From: JACQLN01 sp049274895
GTDB taxonomy: Bacteria; Patescibacteriota; Minisyncoccia; JACQLN01
DNA length: 64,000 nucleotides
Direction of reading: 5' to 3'
Assembly: GCA_049274895.1 (NCBI GenBank)
Contig: JBASTM010000005.1
Location: 18,830 to 82,829 of the forward strand
Within the stretch, counting starts at the first letter, position 1. Each line of letters starts with the position of its first letter. The position numbers were made by a program, and so were the translations under genes. Under the pieces are notes generated by a model. It was not told the origin of the DNA. It saw only the letters and a list, made by a program, of their open reading frames with translations, and ran no database searches. Shown in pieces: positions 15,563 to 22,807 of the stretch.

Positions 15563-16194
15563 TAAAACAAGCTTTCTTGAAGATCCCTAACCTCGTCCTG
15601 GCCGGCGATTGCGGGCTGGACTTGCGGTTGCGATTTTGATTCCTCAACTTTAACCAAAATCGCCGGAAGTTTTTTGAAACTGGCCGTAAGCGCTTCCAAA
15701 TTTCCAGTTGACCTTAAAGCCGCGGCCGGGTGGAACAAAGGCATGATGAAAAATTGATGGAGTTTGAATACTTTGCCTTGATCACGGCTGATTTTGGCCG
15801 CGGGCAGAAAATAGTTCATGGAAAAACGCCCCAGCGTGGCGATAACTTTGGGATTAATTATTTCTATTTGGCGGGCCAGGTACGGCCTATAAGCTTCAAT
15901 CTCCTCCGGTAAAGGATCGCGATTTTCGGGCGGCCGCCTTTTGACGATATTGGTAATATAAACCTGATCTCTCTGCCAACCGATATCGGTTATCAGTTTG
16001 GTTAAAAGCTGACCCGAACGGCCGACAAAAGGACGCTTCTGCTGGTCCTCGTGAAAACCCGGCGCCTCGCCGATAAACATAACTTGGCAATCAATATCGC
16101 CTTCGCCGAAAACCAAATTGGCCCCGCGCAAAGGCAAAGATTCATCTCGGAGCATTTCTGCTTCAAGTTTTTTTAGTTGACCTGATTTATCCAT
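15562..16194 (-). CDS. Family-4-type uracil-DNA glycosylase without Fe-S cysteines
   Basis: 210 aa. It removes uracil from DNA in base-excision repair. Conserved family-4 stretches are VFGEGD, the catalytic motif GEAPGFHED, PFVGRSGQLL, NIVKRRPPENRDP and LFHPAAAL. The four cysteines that bind the 4Fe-4S cluster in family 4 are absent: the C-x2-C before VFGEG is missing, and the residue in EAYRPYL is Tyr where Cys is usual. The only Cys in the protein is in IDCQV. The fold may be stabilised differently, or it belongs to a cluster-less subgroup. The gene follows the permease gene by one base, so they share a transcript. Confidence 0.88.
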   Translation of the reverse strand: MDKSGQLKKLEAEMLRDESLPLRGANLVFGEGDIDCQVMFIGEAPGFHEDQQKRPFVGRSGQLLTKLITDIGWQRDQVYITNIVKRRPPENRDPLPEEIEAYRPYLARQIEIINPKVIATLGRFSMNYFLPAAKISRDQGKVFKLHQFFIMPLFHPAAALRSTGNLEALTASFKKLPAILVKVEESKSQPQVQPAIAGQDEVRDLQESLF

Positions 16195-16195
16195 A

Positions 16196-17326
16196 CTAAT
16201 ATAAAAAACTATAGATTATTCCCACCCCAAACACTAGCGCCAAAAGAACCATAAGACCAGTGTTGAGTTTAAGCTGATATTCGGGGTTTCTGGTACCTTT
16301 TTTTCTAGATCGGCGCCAAATCCAAAGTAGCAATAAACCCTCCAAGCCGCCCAAAACCGCGCCGGTAAAGGAAAGTATGCTTATAAAATTTTTGTAGCCG
16401 TAAAAAAATAAGGCCACCGGCACCCCGGCCGTCAAAACCCGGCTTAATAGTTTGGACAGGCCAAAATCCAAGCGAAAAGAATTTTGGATGTTAAGCCCGA
16501 TGGTAAAAAAAGAAGTTATCACCGCCAAAAAACCCATCAATGCCCCAAACTTAACCCCAGTTGGGCCCAAAATCGTAACTAAACCATTTAAGGCCTCGGG
16601 CGAGGTGTTTTGTCCGCTTAAACTCAAAACGGCCGTAATAAAAAGAGCGTAAACCAAAACTGGCACCAGTGTACCTGTGATTATAACCGTTTTCAAAACG
16701 CCGCCGCGCCCGCCGGTAAAAAAATTTCTAATTTCGGGTATGGCCGAACCGCCGGCCAAAGCAAATAAAATAACTCCATAAGGCAGAAAGAAATTTCCGG
16801 CTGGGTTAAAAAAAGAAAAAGATTCGGTTTGGGTGAATTCAAAGGCATAGCCAGCCAAACCCAAAATCAAAACTATCAAAACCGCGGCCATTGCAAATTC
16901 CAATTCTCCGGTAAGCTTTAAACCCCTAAACACCACTCCGAAGCCAAATAGAGCTACCAGCAAAGACCCTAGAGTGGGAGAAATATCCCAAACTCCGCTT
17001 AAAATCAAACTTAAGAATTCTCCGCCAATTATAAGATAAGCTAAAAGAGCTAAGTACAATGTTACAAAAAATATAACCGAGGCAGCCAGCTTACCTGTTC
17101 TACCCAGATAGACTTCGGCGTAACCCACCAGACGATGCTTGGCTTGGGTGCGTAACACAATCTCGCCATAAATAAGGTGCATCAACGTCACCACCGCGCC
17201 TAACACTAAAAGATAAACTAAAGTGAGGCCCCAGCCGGCCTGCGCGGCGGCGTAGGGCAAACCGAACATACCCACGCCAATGATGGTGCCGATAAGAGTG
17301 GACACGGCTAAGATAAAATTTTTCAT
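16196..17326 (-). CDS. Aromatic amino-acid permease (HAAAP type)
   Basis: 376 aa with about 11 hydrophobic helices. The N-terminus (STLIGTIIGVGMFGLPYAAAQAGW) has the unwound first-helix signature of the hydroxy/aromatic amino-acid permease family, and FALAGGSAIPEI is also typical. It would import tryptophan/tyrosine or similar residues by proton symport. This fits an organism that depends on external amino acids. It precedes the UDG gene in one operon. A large inverted repeat (17347-17476) lies upstream. Confidence 0.85.
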   Translation of the reverse strand: MKNFILAVSTLIGTIIGVGMFGLPYAAAQAGWGLTLVYLLVLGAVVTLMHLIYGEIVLRTQAKHRLVGYAEVYLGRTGKLAASVIFFVTLYLALLAYLIIGGEFLSLILSGVWDISPTLGSLLVALFGFGVVFRGLKLTGELEFAMAAVLIVLILGLAGYAFEFTQTESFSFFNPAGNFFLPYGVILFALAGGSAIPEIRNFFTGGRGGVLKTVIITGTLVPVLVYALFITAVLSLSGQNTSPEALNGLVTILGPTGVKFGALMGFLAVITSFFTIGLNIQNSFRLDFGLSKLLSRVLTAGVPVALFFYGYKNFISILSFTGAVLGGLEGLLLLWIWRRSRKKGTRNPEYQLKLNTGLMVLLALVFGVGIIYSFLY

Positions 17327-17346
17327 TCTGTTAATTGGAGAAGCGA

Positions 17347-17476
17347 CCGAATAGTTTGAGCGCGGTTCTGCGAACGAGCGGGCATGGTTCCCCAGACGTT
17401 GCGTCTGGGGAGAGCGAGTGAGCAGTACCAGTGAGCGAGCTCGCTGGGTGAGCGAACGGTAGCGAAAACTATTCGG
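17347..17476. repeat. 130-bp intergenic inverted-repeat element
   Basis: CCGAATAGTTT (17347-17357) pairs with AAACTATTCGG (17466-17476). Inside are CCCCAGAC-GTTGC-GTCTGGGG and several GAGCGA/TGAGCG repeats that can form further stems. No coding potential is convincing. It could be a structured RNA or a small non-autonomous mobile element upstream of the permease gene. Confidence 0.6.
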
Positions 17477-17534
17477 CGCGTAGCCATCGCCATACTGAAA
17501 ATTATTGCATAGCGAGGGAACATAGCTATCTGAC

Positions 17535-17750
17535 CTAAATCAACCCCGCCGGGGCGAATTTTTTGGCCAGCCAAAAAGCTATCACGCCCCACACCACAGC
17601 CACGGGCAAAATTATCCGGCCGTATTTCCTAAGATTGGGTTCAGTCAGATACAAAGAACCGATAACCAAACCCGAAAATATAGGATTCAAAAAAGCGACG
17701 ATCAACCCCACCCAAAGCCACTTTTTACTGAATATTGGTTTTTGGTCCAT
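17535..17750 (-). CDS. Small two-helix membrane protein, unknown
   Basis: 71 aa. Two hydrophobic stretches, WLWVGLIVAFLNPIFSGLVIG (about 11-31) and IILPVAVVWGVIAFWLA (about 46-62), predict a membrane hairpin with short basic ends. No family recognised. It lies 12 bp after the beta-CASP RNase gene stop on the same strand, so it is probably cotranscribed with it. Confidence 0.6.
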   Translation of the reverse strand: MDQKPIFSKKWLWVGLIVAFLNPIFSGLVIGSLYLTEPNLRKYGRIILPVAVVWGVIAFWLAKKFAPAGLI

Positions 17751-17762
17751 AAATTTATGGTA

Positions 17763-19124
17763 CTACAATTCTACTACCTGCTCCACTTGGGGCACTTCCG
17801 TTTCCACGCCTAAATCGCTTTTGATCTTGCCGGCCAGCACCGAGGCCGGGCCGGCTTCGCCCTGGACCACAAAAACTTTTTTAACGCCTTTGATATGCTC
17901 CACCCAATTTAACAAACCGGCTTGGTCGGCGTGGGCCGAATAGCCGCCGATGGCTTTTATCTGGGCCCGAACCTGAATCATCTCACCGAACATTTTTATT
18001 TCCTGCGCCCCATCCCAAAGCCGCCGGCCCAAAGTATTTTGGGTTTGATAACCTATTATCAAAAGCGTAGATTTGGGATCAGGCAAGTATCTTCGTTCGT
18101 GGTGTAAAATCCGCCCGCCTTCCGACATACCCGAGCCGGCGATCACCACCTTGGGCGGCGGTACAGTGTTGATGGCTTTGGAAGATTCGGTGGTTAAAGA
18201 AAATTCCAAACCCGGGAAATTAAAAAGATCGTCGCCCGATTTGATAAGATAAACCGCTTCTTTGTTAAAATAATCGGAATATTTTTGATACACCGCCGTG
18301 GCTTTGATGGCCAAAGGGCTGTCTATAAACACCGGGATTTTGGGGATGCGGCCCGACTCGGCCAAACTGTTTAATTCAAAAAGAAGTTCTTGGGTGCGCT
18401 CCAAAGCAAAGGCCGGAATCATTAAAGTGCCGCCGTTCCTGATGACGTTCTCTACGATGTTTAGCAGTTTCTCTTTACGTTTGGATTTGTCCTCGTGCAA
18501 TCTGTCGCCGTAAGCCGATTCCATCAAAACGTAATCAGCCGAGCTTAAGTATTCCGCGGGCTTAAGCAGCGGCGTGGGCGGATTGCCCAAATCGCCCGAG
18601 AAAACAATTTTAACCTGTCTGCTGCCCTCGGAAAGAAAAACCTCAATAATGGAGGAGCCCAAAATATGGCCGGCGTCGTTAAATCGGACTTTGATGCTGG
18701 AATTGATTTCTACATCCTGATGATAGGCTCGACCGTGAGTCAGGCGCCAGCAATTAATCAGATCCTCTTCGCTAAAAAGCGGCTGTTCTTTGAACTTTTC
18801 GGCTTCTTCTTTTAATAAATGCAGACTATCGTCCAAACTTAGGCGGGCCAGATCCAAAGTGGGATGCGTGGCAAAAATACGGCCGCGAAAACCATCGCGA
18901 TAAAGCTTGGGGATGCGTCCGATATGATCCAAATGGGCATGGGTTATCAAAACCGCGCTGATTTCTTTGGGATTATACAAAAAGGGCTGGTAGTTTTCTT
19001 TTTCCGCCAATCGGCCGCCCTGCTTAAGGCCGCAATCCACCAAAATTTTAGTATCGGCGCATTCTATAAGATAGTTGGCGCCGGTAACCGAACCGCCCAC
19101 CCCGCCGTAAAAATAAAGCTTCAT
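17763..19124 (-). CDS. Metallo-beta-lactamase/beta-CASP ribonuclease
   Basis: 453 aa from ATG 19124 (MKLYFYGG); the longer frame would run into the upstream spacer. The MBL metal motifs are THAHLDH, the DAGHILGS His, and SGDLGN. The beta-CASP part has PAFALERTQE, GSGMSEGGR and SAHAD. This is the CPSF-73/Ysh1-like branch, expected to cleave RNA endonucleolytically or 5'-3' in RNA processing or decay. It lies 26 bp downstream of rnhB, forming an RNA-processing pair with it, and the small membrane protein follows. Confidence 0.9.
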   Translation of the reverse strand: MKLYFYGGVGGSVTGANYLIECADTKILVDCGLKQGGRLAEKENYQPFLYNPKEISAVLITHAHLDHIGRIPKLYRDGFRGRIFATHPTLDLARLSLDDSLHLLKEEAEKFKEQPLFSEEDLINCWRLTHGRAYHQDVEINSSIKVRFNDAGHILGSSIIEVFLSEGSRQVKIVFSGDLGNPPTPLLKPAEYLSSADYVLMESAYGDRLHEDKSKRKEKLLNIVENVIRNGGTLMIPAFALERTQELLFELNSLAESGRIPKIPVFIDSPLAIKATAVYQKYSDYFNKEAVYLIKSGDDLFNFPGLEFSLTTESSKAINTVPPPKVVIAGSGMSEGGRILHHERRYLPDPKSTLLIIGYQTQNTLGRRLWDGAQEIKMFGEMIQVRAQIKAIGGYSAHADQAGLLNWVEHIKGVKKVFVVQGEAGPASVLAGKIKSDLGVETEVPQVEQVVEL

Positions 19125-19150
19125 AATAAGACTATAAAAAGATGGATATA

Positions 19151-19771
19151 TTACATTCTTTCCAATGTGGACCATTTTTTCCTCACTATATCCGGCCACC
19201 CGCCGCGCGACTTTTTCCAATCCGCCAGCCACTGGATCGTTTTGGGATCGCTGGGGTAGCCCGAGCCGAAGTCGCCGTATTTCTTTTTTAGAATCTTAAC
19301 ATACTTTTCGCGTTCGGTTTTGGCCAAAATGGAGGCGGCCGCCACCAGCACGTTATGGCTATCCATTTTATTGGCGCCGATTAACTTTGGTTGACTAACG
19401 CAGAGCGACGCGATTGAACCGCAATAATTTTTTATGCCCCGGCCGCTGGCCGGAACATCTATGTAAACCCGACACGGCGAAAATTTATTTATCAACTGGG
19501 CCGAAAACTTAACTTCCAAATCGTTTATAGAAAATCTATCAATAAGCGAAGGACCGATCTTCGCTATTTTGTAATCCTGGGCTATTTTTTTTATTTCTTT
19601 GGCCAATTCGTCCCGTTTTTTGGAAAGCAATAACTTAGAATCGTTAACCCCTAAATCGTTTAACCGATCCACCAAGTGATCTTCTTCGGGTATTAAAAAA
19701 CCCGCCAAAAAAAGCGGGCCGATCACACAACCCCGCCCGGCTTCGTCTATGCCTAAAACTAAATCAGACAT
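19151..19771 (-). CDS. rnhB: Ribonuclease HII
   Basis: 206 aa from ATG 19771 (MSDLVLGIDEAGRG). It removes RNA from RNA-DNA hybrids and single ribonucleotides in DNA. The signature GIDEAGRGCVIGP carries the first catalytic Asp-Glu pair; YIDVPASG and the AKTEREKY helix complete the fold. A TATAAT lies about eight bases before the ATG, so the message is probably leaderless. First gene of rnhB - beta-CASP RNase - small membrane protein. Confidence 0.95.
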   Translation of the reverse strand: MSDLVLGIDEAGRGCVIGPLFLAGFLIPEEDHLVDRLNDLGVNDSKLLLSKKRDELAKEIKKIAQDYKIAKIGPSLIDRFSINDLEVKFSAQLINKFSPCRVYIDVPASGRGIKNYCGSIASLCVSQPKLIGANKMDSHNVLVAAASILAKTEREKYVKILKKKYGDFGSGYPSDPKTIQWLADWKKSRGGWPDIVRKKWSTLERM

Positions 19772-19796
19772 AGTTAAATTATATCGCAGTCGCCAA

Positions 19797-19857
19797 AAAT
19801 CCGCGCGTTTAGGCGCGGATGATATGATCAGGGCCGGGACGTTTTCGTCCCGGCCCG
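19797..19857 (-). terminator. Two GC-rich hairpins after the 20082 gene
   Basis: GGGCCGGGACG-TTTT-CGTCCCGGCCC (19831-19856) and ATCCGCGC..GCGCGGAT (about 19797-19820). The stems are strong but no T-run follows, so they could also be structural leaders of rnhB. Confidence 0.55.
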
Positions 19858-19887
19858 TAGTGTGGCTGCGATGGCGCAACCCCGGCG

Positions 19888-20082
19888 CTACCGCCAGTGC
19901 GGTGGACTGTCCAGAACTGGGTGCGGGATCAAGCCGGCCCTCCGCAAGGCGTAGTCCGCCTCGCGATCGGTGGCGGTGCGGAGGGCGCAGTCGGAGAACA
20001 GATGCCGCATGTCTCCGTCGCCTGACTTCACGACCTCGCTCACGAGGACGCCGATCTGGGTGGTGCCCGCCATGCTTTCCAT
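19888..20082 (-). CDS. Short protein of unknown function (cassette-type gene)
   Basis: 64 aa from ATG 20082, with GGAAGGGGAA just upstream as a possible SD; a second ATG three codons in is an alternative. No signal peptide, membrane segment or known domain is visible. A consensus promoter (20272-20300) gives a leader of about 180 bases that contains an AGGAGC/GCTCCT hairpin (20129-20146). The existence of the protein is supported mainly by this expression context, and an RNA product is an alternative. Confidence 0.4.
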   Translation of the reverse strand: MESMAGTTQIGVLVSEVVKSGDGDMRHLFSDCALRTATDREADYALRRAGLIPHPVLDSPPHWR

Positions 20083-20271
20083 ACGTTCCCCTTCCGTATG
20101 GTGAAGGAAATCCCTTTCCAAATTGTTAGGAGCATCCGGCTCCTAAAAGAACATTATTACAATTTATTACAATCTTCCCCCTTTTCTGAACCTACCAGAT
20201 ACTTTTCTAGTGATAAGTTCGGAAAAAGAGAGTAATTACTCCTAAAAAGCCGATTCTTACTGTATATTCTA

Positions 20272-20300
20272 ATTATACTCCCATTTTATACGTTTGTCAA
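20272..20300 (-). promoter_or_regulatory. Perfect consensus sigma70 promoter
   Basis: TTGACA (20300-20295), 17-bp spacer, TATAAT (20277-20272) on the minus strand. It drives the unit ending near 19888. Confidence 0.85.
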
Positions 20301-20348
20301 TAGCCAGGCCTAAAATCACCAAAAAACGGCCTTTTAGGCCGATTTATG

Positions 20349-20422
20349 TGTCTCCGGCGCGACTCGAACGCGCAACCTTCAGCTTCGGAGGCTGACGCTC
20401 TATCCAGTTGAGCTACGAAGAC
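20349..20422 (-). tRNA. tRNA-Arg (anticodon CCG)
   Basis: On the minus strand GTCTTCG pairs with CGGAGAC as acceptor stem. The anticodon stem TCAGC/GCTGA holds the loop CTCCGAA, giving anticodon CCG. The T-arm contains GTTCGAGTC. CCA is not encoded. The upstream gene's stop codon touches the 5' end. Confidence 0.95.
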
Positions 20423-20923
20423 TTAGGTGTGACGATCAGCGACCACAAACGCGCCGAAAGAGAGCGGTTTGGTTTTAACCTCATAGCCGTTGCCGCGGAC
20501 CATACCCACCACCTCTTTGATCATTTCCCGGCTGGCGCCGTTTTCGCCCACATCCACGTGGATTTCAAAATTAAAGTTTTTCAGGCGTTCTTCATTTTTT
20601 AAAACGTCAAACAACCGCTGGTAAAAAACTTCGGCCACGCTTAATGATTTTAAGGTTTCGGTGTAAATACGCTCGCGCAAACTTTTGAAATTGGCGTGCT
20701 GTTCTCGGCTCCAAAAATAACGCCCGCCGGCGCCCACCCGCCGCACCACCAAAGCGGTAATAAAATCGGTGCGGTCCAAATATATCTGCGAATCCGTGCC
20801 CACGATTACCTGATAATCATGCTTCTCGCTTGCGTGCATATAACCGCAAATATCAGCCACAATGTCGGGCAAAGCCATAGCGCCTTTGGACGGGCTGAAA
20901 AATTTTTTCTCAACAATGGTCAT
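20423..20923 (-). CDS. DUF458/YkuK-type RNase H-like protein
   Basis: 166 aa. IVGTDSQIY near the N-terminus and FEIHVDVGENG..MIKEVVGMVRGNGYEV and FVVADRHT near the C-terminus match the DUF458 family, which has an RNase H-like fold with acidic residues in the expected places. Its function is not established. The TAA stop lies directly against the 5' end of tRNA-Arg, so the tRNA is probably processed out of a joint transcript. An inverted-repeat element (20968-21069) lies upstream. Confidence 0.85.
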   Translation of the reverse strand: MTIVEKKFFSPSKGAMALPDIVADICGYMHASEKHDYQVIVGTDSQIYLDRTDFITALVVRRVGAGGRYFWSREQHANFKSLRERIYTETLKSLSVAEVFYQRLFDVLKNEERLKNFNFEIHVDVGENGASREMIKEVVGMVRGNGYEVKTKPLSFGAFVVADRHT

Positions 20924-20967
20924 TAGTTATCGCTAATATAGCGAATCAGCGCCAATATAGCAAATTA

Positions 20968-21069
20968 TAGAAAGACACCGTTTTGAGCGACTTCGGGGAG
21001 GTTTAGTTAATTAAGATAGGGTGGGGCGAAGAGCTCCTCCCTGCAGGAGCGAAAAATGGTGTCTTTCTA
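20968..21069. repeat. Intergenic inverted repeat, about 100 bp
   Basis: A perfect 12-bp pair TAGAAAGACACC (20968-20979) and GGTGTCTTTCTA (21058-21069) encloses GAGCGACTTCG and GCTCC/GGAGC stems. It fills the gap between two same-strand genes and codes for nothing convincing. Confidence 0.65.
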
Positions 21070-21072
21070 AAA

Positions 21073-21879
21073 CTAAAACAGACTAGGTCTTTGCGGTGCT
21101 GAAGACAGCGCTTTGGCATCTAAAATCCTAAACATCTTAAAATATCTTTTGTCGCGTCGGCTATGGCAGAAGGCCTCTATGGTATCGCCCTGAATGGAAT
21201 AAATTTCTATGTTCCTTTTTTTGCGGGCTGCTTCGCCGTCTTCGGCTTTCATAGACACGTAGTCTATCTCCACCATCTGTTTGTTTTTAAAAGCTTGAGA
21301 CAAAATGGAACGGATGTCTTTTTTGTCTGTCTCGGTGCTCCAGGAGGCCGGGATGGTTTTTAGGCCGTCGGTGCGCGATTCAAACATCACCGCGCCGTGG
21401 TTAAGCCCATATTCGTAAAGATCGCGGGTTAATTTTACGTCTTGCAAACAATACTCTTGGAGCTTCTCTAGCTGGCCCGATCTAAACCAGGTGATGGCTT
21501 CCAAGCCATGCGAAGATTTTTGCTCGCCCAAAGTGCTTTTAGCCAGCGCGTCCAAGCCCGGTCTAAAACCCAAAACCACCTCCAATTTTTCCATCAAATC
21601 CAAAGCGGGCGCGTCGGCTAAAACCAAATTCTTAAAATACGGCTGCAGCACCGGGTAATCAAAATGCTTGGTGTTAAAGCCGATAATCAAACTGGCCTTG
21701 GCCATAACTTTTTCCAGTTCGGGGAGTTGGGCTTCGGTATAGGCCTTAAGACTGTTATCGGCATAATTAAAAACGCCGGCCACCGAAACACCGAGCAGAT
21801 GCACGTTGCGATAGCCGCCCACCTCGGCAAATTCTTTTTGAGTTTCTATATCAAAGACAATTCTGTTATCACTGGCCAT
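21073..21879 (-). CDS. DEDD-type 3'-5' exonuclease fused to a WYL domain
   Basis: 268 aa from ATG 21879 (MASDNR), nine bases after a TACTAT box. The N-terminal 170 residues look like a YprB/RNase H-like exonuclease: IVFDIETQ (D-x-E), LIIGFNTKHFDYP, and YCLQDVKLTRDL with the last Asp. The C-terminal part (QMVEIDYVSM..., IQGDTIEAFCHSRRDKRYFKMFRI) fits a WYL domain, an SH3-like ligand-binding module with conserved Arg residues that regulates nucleic-acid enzymes and defence proteins. The expected role is nucleic-acid trimming controlled by nucleotide or nucleic-acid binding; the substrate is unknown. Confidence 0.75.
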   Translation of the reverse strand: MASDNRIVFDIETQKEFAEVGGYRNVHLLGVSVAGVFNYADNSLKAYTEAQLPELEKVMAKASLIIGFNTKHFDYPVLQPYFKNLVLADAPALDLMEKLEVVLGFRPGLDALAKSTLGEQKSSHGLEAITWFRSGQLEKLQEYCLQDVKLTRDLYEYGLNHGAVMFESRTDGLKTIPASWSTETDKKDIRSILSQAFKNKQMVEIDYVSMKAEDGEAARKKRNIEIYSIQGDTIEAFCHSRRDKRYFKMFRILDAKALSSAPQRPSLF

Positions 21880-21937
21880 AGATAGCAAAAATAGTAGCAT
21901 CTAAAAAATGCTTACTCAAGTGAGGAAAAATTAACGG

Positions 21938-22495
21938 CTAATCTCTAGTGGCTATCTTTTTGTATCCCAGCCAAATCAAGCCGGCGAGTGCCAAACCCAG
22001 GATAATAAAGCGCAGATAATCGTTCATGTCCGACCAGTAGCGAACGGTACCGATAATAAGCGAGAGCAACCCGCCGCCCAAAAAGCCGTTAGCCACCGGC
22101 GCGGCGTTGATAACCAAAAAGCCGAGTCCGAGCGAAATAAGGCCCAGCACCACGAGGATTACAAAGACATTGCGGTTATAAACATCGCGGACCGATTCGT
22201 AAGCGTCGCGGCATTCGGCCGTGGCATCGCACCAGCCCTTTTGACCGGCCGCGGGTTCCACCGGAACCGGACGGGGCTCGCTGGGATGGTACTTAACTTC
22301 CCCGGTGCCTTCAAACCACCGGCCGCCCACGGCTTCGCACTCCGATTTGTCGGCGTATAATTTTTGGGTGAGTTCCACCGGGCAAAACTTTTCGTAATCG
22401 GGCGAATCGTAAAACGTAAACACGCCGTAGTTAAAAAACAAATTCAACACTACCACTATCGCCAGCGCCAAAATTATTTCTTTTATTCGGGACAT
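21938..22495 (-). CDS. Membrane protein with Cys-containing outer loop, unknown
   Basis: 185 aa. An N-terminal helix (IILALAIVVVLNLFFNYGVF) is followed by a loop of about 90 residues with CPVEL, SECEAVGGRW, GWCDATAEC (four or five Cys, possibly disulfide-linked outside) and then three hydrophobic segments. The EAVGGRW pattern occurs in several secreted small domains, but no family is assigned. It starts six bases after the end of the hicA remnant and may have replaced the rest of that gene. Confidence 0.6.
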   Translation of the reverse strand: MSRIKEIILALAIVVVLNLFFNYGVFTFYDSPDYEKFCPVELTQKLYADKSECEAVGGRWFEGTGEVKYHPSEPRPVPVEPAAGQKGWCDATAECRDAYESVRDVYNRNVFVILVVLGLISLGLGFLVINAAPVANGFLGGGLLSLIIGTVRYWSDMNDYLRFIILGLALAGLIWLGYKKIATRD

Positions 22496-22500
22496 GTTTT

Positions 22501-22533
22501 TTATTTACCAGAAAGAGTCGGCCAACGGGACAT
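22501..22533 (-). pseudogene. hicA toxin remnant (10 codons)
   Basis: ATG 22533 opens MSRWPTLSGK and then TAA. This matches the usual HicA N-terminus (M-x-x-LP-x-x-SGKE). It starts one base after the hicB stop, the expected operon position, but everything after the GK is gone. It is too short to be functional. Confidence 0.65.
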
Positions 22534-22534
22534 T

Positions 22535-22783
22535 TTATAAAGTTATCGTATGCAAACTTAACTCTTTAGGATTATATGATTTCAATACATCCAAGTTCTC
22601 TTTTTCTCTGGTTACCAAACCAATGACCTCACGAATATTTTTCAAGGCCTCATCCAATGTTTCACCTTGGCTATAACATCCCTCAAAAAGTGGACACTCT
22701 ACCACATAAAAACCATCCTCATCTTTTTCGATAAAAAGAGGGAGGGTCACGTTTTTCTTGGTTTTGATATTTATATCATTCAT
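22535..22783 (-). CDS. hicB: HicB-like antitoxin
   Basis: 82 aa. The partial RNase H-like HicB fold is recognisable from LPLFIEKDEDGFYVVECPLFEGCYSQGETLDEALKNI with conserved GCYSQG and DEAL. The C-terminus KELSLHTITL is typical of the short HicB-like proteins without a DNA-binding extension. HicB normally neutralises the HicA mRNA interferase. Here the partner is reduced to a 10-codon stub (22501-22533), so the gene is an orphan antitoxin, perhaps kept against incoming toxins. It is 24 bp downstream of murE. Confidence 0.85.
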   Translation of the reverse strand: MNDINIKTKKNVTLPLFIEKDEDGFYVVECPLFEGCYSQGETLDEALKNIREVIGLVTREKENLDVLKSYNPKELSLHTITL

Positions 22784-22807
22784 CGCCTTTATACTATCTT
22801 ATCTGGG

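Noticed and set aside
17323..17592. 89-aa minus-strand ORF
   Set aside because: It runs through the 130-bp inverted repeat, overlaps the permease start and has no protein-like pattern.
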